Shown here in pieces: positions 57,473-64,000 of a stretch of 64,000 nucleotides of DNA. The notes under the pieces were generated by a model. That model made no database searches. It was not told where the DNA came from and saw only the letters and a program-made list of their open reading frames with translations. The stretch lies in assembly GCA_954871525.1 (NCBI GenBank), contig OX940871.1:14910532-14974531 (forward strand). Reading direction: 5' to 3'. This DNA is from Parietaria judaica. Lineage: Eukaryota > Streptophyta > Magnoliopsida > Rosales > Urticaceae. Positions within the stretch are counted from its first letter, which is position 1, and each line of letters begins with the position of its first letter. Made by a program: the position numbers and the translations under genes.

Positions 57473-58629
57473 ATAACAGAGAGGTTTGCCTTTGTCATAG
57501 GGAGTCACTTTAGGTTGTTTATAGACACATTTAGCGTTCTTCGAAGGTTCAGTTTGGTTCACAAGTTTGATATTTATGTTCTGTTTTTGTGTCATTCAAA
57601 AACAAAGCCGAACTTTACTGTATGCACTCGAATAATCACCGACATATTTCAGAGTCGAATCTCTTCGTTAGCTTCCATTCTGTGTATTTCCGCCCTGATC
57701 GTCTGTCCGGGTTTGCCCCTCCTGAATGAACACTATAGGAAAGATTTCGCATATGATCTCAAAAGTTTAAGATGTTTTTGACTTTTTCTTTTTTGTCTTT
57801 TAAAAAATTCGATTTAAAATCGTCTCTTTTGAATAGAAAGAAATCTTTCTGCAATAAGCTATTGGATATACTCTCGAAAATGTGATTTAAGAATATTAAT
57901 TTGCATGTAACATCCTTTATAATTGAAAAACCTCATAAAATAACTCAGTTAAAGAAACATTTTAAATTCCCATCATTGATAAAATATGAGCGAAAAAAAA
58001 ATACTCTTTTGAGTTATTTTGTGAGAGTAAAAAATACATACAATGGGCATTTTTCAAAAAAGTTTGACACAAAATGGACATTTCGTTTATTTACCATTTT
58101 TTTTTTTGAAAATTTATAATTTTGCGGAGTTATACTTTATTTTTCATTAAAATATTAAGAGGGGTTAAAATATAATTTTATGTGAGTTTACAAAAAATAA
58201 TAATAATGAAAATGGAGTATTAATTGCAAAAAATCTTGAAAGGGGGGTTTGAACATTGATCTAGGGCTTACGTGTACTAATTTCATATTCTATATATTCC
58301 ATGATTTGTATTAATTCAACATATTGTAAAATAATGTTAAATTTCTTCTCAACCAAGTTGGAATATATATATATATATTTATTTTTAAAGAACGGATATA
58401 AATTTCTTCTCAATTCTATATAGTTTGGAATACTCATTGATTACACATGTGAATTTTCTCAATAATGTTAAATTTCTTCTCAACCAGGTTGTACTCAATT
58501 TTATAGAGATCTATTACTTTTATATTTTTACCAAAAAGCATTCAAGACTCGTAGTTCCATAAAATGGCCGGGAAATTCACACTTTTTTTCCTTGGAAAGA
58601 CGGAATAATGTTGGAATAAATCTCAATCG
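57473..58629. other. Convergent intergenic region VPS35 / PIG-C
   Basis: VPS35 3' UTR to roughly 57780, then AT-rich DNA to the PIG-C stop codon. No gene seen in between. Confidence 0.5.
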
Positions 58630-59541
58630 TCAATCCGTTATATCAAAGCAAAGCTTAGCCTCGTCCCAGGGGCCATTGATCGCAAACTTGTACTCCTGGA
58701 CCCGAATGAGCCAATACGGGCACGCCAAATTTACAAACACCAGCAAGCTCAAAAACATCACAAAAACCAGCCGGTGCAGTCCGTAAAGGAACCACAGCGT
58801 CGTAGTCATGAGGCAAAACGAAAGGAGAAGGTGCAGGAACGACGAATGCTTCTTAATGCAGTAAGTCACCAACGGAGCAAAAAGGAAGACTTGCAGAGAG
58901 AACAACATGATGGCAAACACGTGCAGTCTCGAGGTAAGGCGGGAAGCGATGAACACCGATGACACAACGGAAGCGTTTAGCGAGATGCAGCTAGTTAGGG
59001 TCGGGTTCCTCCGAAGAGCCCCTGGAGCTCTTACGGTGGAACCCGAGTAATCATGGAGGAAGAGGTGAAGCAGAATGAGCAAAACCGTCACTGCCCAGAT
59101 GGAATCCGAGCTGATTGATCGTGTGAGAGTGTAATACACGGGAGCTAGAATGTAAAGTCCGGTGGTGAAGAAGGAAATATTGAGGAGGTAGTGAAGGAGA
59201 ATATCGAGCGAGGGCATTTCTCCAGTTACGAGAAGGACAAAAAAACCTGATCCGAGAAGGGTCACGTCGAGAAGAAGGAGCGAGTTCTCGTTGAGATCTG
59301 ATCTCAAGGTGTAGGTCCAGACCAAGGCAACGAGTGCAACGATGCAAAGATATTGGGAGATCGAGACCGAGTCTTGCATCACTTTGAGCATGTTCCGTTT
59401 GACGACATTGGCATTCATGACCATTTCTTCGAGAAAAGATTCATCAGTGTGGTTGTCGTCAAAGCCTGGTTGCATTCCACCGTAAGCGACTTTTCTCCAT
59501 TTCGGTTTGTCCGATATTCTCTCACCGGTTCTACAATCCAT
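58630..59541 (-). CDS. PIGC: PIG-C / GPI2, GPI-GlcNAc transferase subunit (303 aa, intronless CDS)
   Basis: PIG-C is a multi-pass ER membrane subunit of the complex that transfers GlcNAc to phosphatidylinositol, the first step of GPI anchor synthesis. The N-terminus shows the family pattern [20 protein letters not shown] and [11 protein letters not shown]; about seven to eight hydrophobic segments follow, then [16 protein letters not shown], the most conserved block, and the C-terminal [21 protein letters not shown]. Length and architecture are normal for the family and the frame is uninterrupted. A strong acceptor (TTTGTTTATACAG, AG at 59573-59572) lies 30 bases upstream of the start, implying a 5' UTR intron. 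Convergent with VPS35. Confidence 0.96.
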   Translation of the reverse strand: MDCRTGERISDKPKWRKVAYGGMQPGFDDNHTDESFLEEMVMNANVVKRNMLKVMQDSVSISQYLCIVALVALVWTYTLRSDLNENSLLLLDVTLLGSGFFVLLVTGEMPSLDILLHYLLNISFFTTGLYILAPVYYTLTRSISSDSIWAVTVLLILLHLFLHDYSGSTVRAPGALRRNPTLTSCISLNASVVSSVFIASRLTSRLHVFAIMLFSLQVFLFAPLVTYCIKKHSSFLHLLLSFCLMTTTLWFLYGLHRLVFVMFLSLLVFVNLACPYWLIRVQEYKFAINGPWDEAKLCFDITD

Positions 59542-59571
59542 GACTTGTCAGCAGATTTAACAATCAGAGAC

Positions 59572-60150
59572 CTGTATAAACAAAAGCACAACATTAAGTC
59601 AGGGTCATTTGCTAAACTTGTCCAACAGCGTGAACCTGGGTTGAACATCCTAATCCGCTAAGTCATATCAGTTCGATATCAGAGCCGGAACTCTAATGGC
59701 TTTCAGACCCGAAATGCTAAAATCACACAGGTTTCTATACAAGTAGTAGGAGGAACACAGGTCCTTTCTTGATGATGAAAGCTCCCAAAAACAGGGATTT
59801 TCAATCACAGAATACCTAGAGAGACGCAATTCTTAAGCCATCTTCAAAGCAATTGTTGAGAATAATGTGTATTGAATGAAAGATAGCAAGTTTAAACCCA
59901 ACATGGTATCAGAGCGTGGGTTTGGGGCTTGCTCGTACTGACCGGGAGTTGCTCAGAGATCGGTGAGAACGTGACGGCTGGAAGGAGGCTCGTCTCGTCT
60001 GGGATCTGACGACCCGGGCTGGAACGTTGGGCTAGGGTTTCCTAGTCTTCTCTATCGTCAGAGGAAGTCGCTCGCTGCTCGAAGAAGCTCGACGGAGAGG
60101 AGCTGAGAAGAAGCTCGCTGGTCAGTACGAGCAAGCCCCAAACCCAGAGA
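59572..60150 (-). promoter_or_regulatory. PIG-C 5' UTR intron/upstream region with a retroelement fragment
   Basis: Between the acceptor at 59572 and about 60150 lies probable UTR intron or promoter DNA. On the plus strand a canonical copia primer site TGGTATCAGAGC (59904-59915) directly follows ...AACCCAACA, the expected end of an LTR, so 59780-59903 may be an LTR remnant. The next 240 bp are GC-rich and bounded by a perfect 27-bp inverted repeat (59917-59943 and 60120-60146). Confidence 0.45.
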
Positions 60151-60176
60151 AACTAATTGATATTAGGGTAAACTAC

Positions 60177-60435
60177 GGCTAAAATACCTAATGTTTCAAA
60201 TTTTTTTAATTATGTACCCAAAGTTTTTTTTTGGTGGCTATAATACCCAAAGTTCCGTTAACGCCAAACGAACCCGCCGTTAAATCTCCGTTATTTTTCC
60301 CGTGGCTAAAATACCCAATGTTTCATTTTTTTTAATTATGTACCCAAAGTTTTTTTTTGGTGGCTATAATACCCAAAGTTTATTCTGTTAACGCCAAATG
60401 TACCCACCGTTAAATTTCCGTTATTTCGCCCACGT
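60177..60435. repeat. Tandem duplication of a ~128-bp unit
   Basis: Two units (60177-60303, 60304-60435) share GGCTAAAATACC(T/C)AATGTTTCA, ATTATGTACCCAAAGT, GGTGGCTATAATACCCAAAG and GTTAACGCCAAA. Their GGGTAAACTACGGCTAAAATACC lead resembles Mutator-like terminal repeats, but no inverted partner was found. Confidence 0.8.
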
Positions 60436-61457
60436 GGCACATATTTTTTTTAATAGGGTTTAGGGTTTAATATAAAATTTATAATATTGTTTATAAATAT
60501 TTATAAAAATAACATTTATATACACATTTTATAGATTATGTAATTTATAAATGTAATATATAATATATCTAGCATAAAGTTATTTTATATTTTATAATTT
60601 TATTTCAATCTATTAATTATGAATATTTACATGGAATGTTATTTATTATATTTTTTAACATATTTTATTACATAGTTATAATTGAATTTTACATGTTACA
60701 TTTTATAAATTATATAATTTATAAATGTTAAATATAAATTATCTACTTCAAGGTTTTAAATACCGTTTGCCGATGTCGTTTTGCACTTTTCATTTTATGG
60801 ATATATTGCTTGTCGATTGGTATCTCATAGGTAAATCGATGGATATGCCGGTGGAATTACGAGGGAATAGAGGAATTCTTGAGTGATTTCACAAAAATAG
60901 AATTATTAGATTGAATTTTTGTTTAATTTGTAAAAAAAAAAAGCAAAAAATATCACTATTAGATATCATCGAAGTTCTGTTAAATACACATTATTATACA
61001 TTTGGAAGGAGATCATGTCTTTGACATGAAAGCTGTAACAAAGTGATAACTTTTTCATAATTGAGTGGAGATTATTATGTATAAAATGAGATTAAAGTTA
61101 TAATACTAGAAGAGCAAATAAGTGAATTATGCTAAAAATGGGCTCCTCTGACTGCGTGGTAGCTTTATGCCGGTGTTGTATTAACGGGTGACGGCTTTAC
61201 TCGATCAATCTTACTCATTCATTTGCTTCTATCGATGACTTGTTAGGTGATAAAAATGATATTCTCCGGTACATCCTTATGTAAGATTACTCATTTTGGT
61301 ACGAGAAAGAGAGGACCCTAAGTGCTCAATTAAAACACCCATGTGACACTTTACGGACAAGAGATAACGTACTAAAAATGAGTGTTTATTATTATTATTA
61401 TTATTATTATTATAATAATAATAATATAGTTTTTAATATTTACCATAAAAATTAAAA
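60436..61457. other. AT-rich intergenic DNA with a truncated hAT MITE
   Basis: CAAGGTTTTAAATACCG at 60749 begins a copy of the MITE at 16759 (match to about 60860, right end missing). The rest is AT-rich; a TTA/TAA trinucleotide repeat lies at 61388-61425. No gene. Confidence 0.55.
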
Positions 61458-62990
61458 GGGTTATTATTACCGGTATATATTCCTGTTCTTTTGCAAACAT
61501 CCGACTTATGTTCCCGTTCTTTTTTTTTTTTTCGCGGCACATATTCCATAAATCTTAAAACGTACTCAAAGTCAACATCCGTTAACACTTCCGTCTATGT
61601 GCGTTAGTTTGTCACGCCCTTAATACCGACATATGTTCCCGTTCTTTTGCAAATATCCTACTTCCCGTTCTTTCTATTAATGATTTTTTTTCTTAATAAT
61701 ATTTTTTTAGACGATAAAAGTACCATTTTTAGATGATACTAATCATTTTTAAGTAGTAAAATTACTCATTGTTTTTTAAATCTTCATTCTCTCATCGATG
61801 TAGAATTTTCCTTTTTAATCCAGAAATCCTCTTTCGTCGTGGAAGTCTTTGATCTCCCCTTCTAACAAGCTCTCATATCCTTAATTATCAACCCTAACCA
61901 AAGCACCAACCAATCGAATTGTCGCAAAACCACGGTTCTCACCGACACTCACGAGCTTCCGTCGTGGGAGGGTTCGGTGCCGAGGAGAATTGGCGTTGGA
62001 TAGAAGAAGTAAAGACACAAAGGAGGTTCTAGTGGACCTAGGTTGGGATCACTATGTCTCCGAAGTGTTGGAAAATATTGCAATGAAAATAAAATTGAGA
62101 TCGCGTCAAGTGGGTCCACACGTTGAATACCCGAGTTGAACGTTTTCTTCAAAACGAAGTATCGAAACTTATCTAGATATTATGAGTTTGCTTCCCATTA
62201 ATTTTTCACTCGGTAATTTAAATTTTTTAGAGTTTCTCATTGTTTTATGTTGTGAGTCTTTGGGTAACAAAGTTCAAGGATTCTTAGTTCGCTAGCGAAC
62301 TTTGAAATGTTACGAAGTTTGGGGTTGACCGATTATATCCTGGAAAGCTAATTGCCTAACGAAACTCAAGCACATAGATGAGGTTAATCAAGATTTAAGG
62401 AGAGATTCCAACACGTCTCGGGAATCACTAACGTTTTCAATTTATAGGATATCAAGAACAATTTTTGGACAAAAGAGATAAGCCGATGCTCGTCAAATTC
62501 AATAACACATCGATATGTATTTTGAATTTACTCGCTACTAATTTTTTTATAATTTATTTATCATATATTATCATCTCTAGAAAATATACCTAGCGTTGCA
62601 AGGCTGTGAAACTCGGGCTCTACTCGAACCAATCGGTGAAGATGATGAAGTTTGTCGAGGTGTACATGCCACGTTACAAAAAACCCGGATATAGACGGAA
62701 GTATTAACATAAGTTGAATTTGAGTATGTTTTAAGACTTATGAAATATATGCCACTAATCAAAAAAAGATCAGGAACATAAGTCAGATATTTGCAAAAAG
62801 AACGGGAACATATGCTAGTCTTAAGGGCGTGACCCATGGCAAAAACTAACAGCATAAACGGAAGTGTTAACGGAGTTTGACTTTGAGTACGTTTTGAGAC
62901 TTATGGAGTATATGCCACGAAAAAAAAAAGAACAGGAACATAAGTCGGAGATGTTTGCAAAAAAACAGGAACATATGCCGGTAATAGCCC
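61458..62990. mobile_element. Mutator-like element, 1533 bp, ~300-bp inverted ends, 9-bp duplication
   Basis: Perfect 9-bp duplication AAATTAAAA (61449-61457, 62991-62999). Inverted ends begin GGGTTATTATTACCGG and (inverted) GGGCTATTACCGGCAT, and the arms share ATTCCTGTTCTTTTGCAAAC, CGTACTCAAAGTCAA, CCGTTAACACTTCCGT and CACGCCCTTAA segments. The right arm is partly duplicated (about 62660-62820 and 62821-62990). The middle (61800-62150) is less AT-rich and may be captured host sequence, not identified. Confidence 0.93.
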
Positions 62991-62999
62991 AAATTAAAA

Positions 63000-63555
63000 T
63001 TTTCGGTACTTGCGCGTCACTGTTAACTCTTGATGTTATGAAAAAATTGAACACGAGGAAACTATGCTCCGACGGAGAACTAGTCTAGGTTGGGGGGTAA
63101 TTCCGGTCATATGCCCTTATATTATTCATTCTCGTACACCAAAAACAACTAAAAGCCGGTTTTCTAACTCCTTAAATAGATAATCCAAAACAAAAACCAA
63201 CTGAATTCAACCATAATTGCTTGTTAACCGAACGCCCATTTAAGCACAATAAAAGATAATTTGTTAAACTTAACCTAAATGGGATAGATATCCAATCTAT
63301 TCATGAGAATAATACATAAAAGCTGTGAGAGTTGAGAATTTAAAGAATACATGAAATTAAAAGCATCACAACAATTCCAAGCAAGAAAGCAACACCCCTA
63401 CGACTGAGTTTCCCGAATCTATATATTGTACAAAGCCACAATATATATCTCTCAGGATCTCCTAACTTCTTGGTCAGAATAAGAAAAAGAAAAACGAGAA
63501 ACGGGGCGAGGGAACGGGGGTCGTTTCGTAATTCTTCTTTACACCTATTTCCCAA
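63000..63555 (-). other. ROP 3' UTR and downstream DNA
   Basis: No separate gene. The 71-codon minus frame at 63340-63555 is read-through of the ROP 3' UTR directly after its stop codon. Confidence 0.5.
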
Positions 63556-63657
63556 TCACAATATAGAGCACGCCTTTTGAGCTTTGTTTTTCTTCTTCTT
63601 CTGCTTCGGCGGTTGAAGAACAACCCTTATCGCCGCATCAAACACTGCCTTCACATT
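63556..63657 (-). CDS. ROP: ROP/RAC small GTPase, C-terminal exon (partial gene)
   Basis: The exon encodes the last 33 residues of a plant Rho GTPase: [17 protein letters not shown], a polybasic KQKKKKNK run, then KAQKAC and CSIL. CSIL is a CaaL motif, geranylgeranylated for plasma-membrane anchoring (type I ROP), and the lysines bind anionic lipids. The acceptor is TGCATGCAG before 63657. The upstream exons with the GTPase domain lie right of the window; the last two bases of the window (AG at 64000-63999 on the minus strand, then GTATGTCAC) fit the end of the preceding exon. The specific paralogue cannot be determined. Confidence 0.93.
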   Translation of the reverse strand, partial: NVKAVFDAAIRVVLQPPKQKKKKNKAQKACSIL

Positions 63658-63998
63658 CTGCATGCATAGAGATTTAAAAATGAAAAACTTAAAACCAATT
63701 TACAAGAAAATTATTCCCGTTGAGTTTGTCGTCTTATCATAGACATTACCCTATGGACCGTTAAATAACAGACGGTTTTCGTCAAATTTTAAGCCCGGGG
63801 AAATACAAATACTAGTAGATTTCTAATGATTTTGTTCCTAAATATCGGTATGGGACTATGGGCAATCCACGAGGCATAATATTTGACACAAAACATAGCT
63901 ATTTAACAGTTAGATGCTATAATTTTCAGCTTAAAAAAAGAAACCGCTACAACACGACAAGCTCATAGTATATAATTAATAACTACTCAGTGACATAC
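63658..63998 (-). other. Last intron of the ROP gene
   Basis: 341 bp AT-rich intron with donor GTATGT (63998-63993) and acceptor TGCAG (63658). Confidence 0.7.
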
Positions 63999-64000
63999 CT

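Noticed and set aside
58774..59661. Frames opposite PIG-C
   Set aside because: Antisense shadows; PIG-C itself matches its family along the full length.
63340..63555. 71-codon minus frame with hydrophobic segments
   Set aside because: Lies wholly in the 3' UTR directly after the ROP stop codon and has no family match.

Overview
The window is nuclear DNA of a flowering plant, most likely a eudicot. Genes are intron-rich with GT-AG introns, intergenic DNA is very AT-rich, and the families are plant-specific or plant-typed: an MCA mechanosensitive Ca2+ channel, a ROP GTPase, a thaumatin-like protein, a GDSL lipase. The transposon content is also typical of plants (Ty1/copia, hAT, Mutator, PIF/Harbinger, tRNA-derived SINE). 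The species cannot be named from this sequence alone. No rRNA, genuine tRNA gene, CRISPR array or bacterial-type operon was seen.

Layout. 1-1.7 kb: first coding exon and upstream region of an MCA-type Ca2+ channel (minus strand, rest of the gene off the left edge). 2-26 kb: a gene-poor transposon zone. It holds a very young full-length Ty1/copia element (4468-10636, LTRs identical by eye, 5-bp target duplication), several hAT elements with exact 8-bp duplications, a Mutator-like element with long inverted ends, GC-rich degenerate LTR-like blocks at 12.8-14.4 and 17.3-20.4 kb, and a roughly 0.9-kb-armed inverted repeat. 26.2-29.4 kb: a four-exon F-box gene. 30-36 kb: more hAT and Mutator-like insertions, one carrying an FKBP gene fragment. 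36.9-38.8 kb: a three-exon thaumatin-like protein with a C-terminal membrane anchor. 41.8-44.6 kb: a five-exon GDSL esterase/lipase (minus) with a PIF/Harbinger element 54 bp upstream of its start codon. 48-48.6 kb: a tRNA-derived SINE and a perfect 24-bp hairpin. 49.1-57.5 kb: a complete 21-exon VPS35 retromer gene. 58.6-59.5 kb: intronless-CDS PIG-C (minus). 61.5-63.0 kb: a Mutator-like element with a 9-bp duplication. 63.6-64 kb: the last exon of a ROP GTPase (minus, rest off the right edge).

The genes are independent single-copy-style plant genes, not a pathway cluster. VPS35 (retromer sorting), PIG-C (GPI anchor synthesis), ROP and MCA (membrane signalling) are all membrane-related, but I infer no functional linkage. 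Exon models were built by hand from splice sites, reading phase and family knowledge, and all complete models close in frame.

The most unusual observations are: (a) four tandem ~80-bp-spaced hairpins with compensatory base changes in the leader of the copia element, followed by an unlisted 56-codon hydrophobic ORF just before gag; (b) that same young element has lost the last cysteine of its gag zinc knuckle and has DCG rather than DSG at the protease site; (c) the thaumatin-like gene is built so that retention of intron 2 gives an immediate stop and a soluble protein, while splicing adds a transmembrane segment and a ten-cysteine tail.
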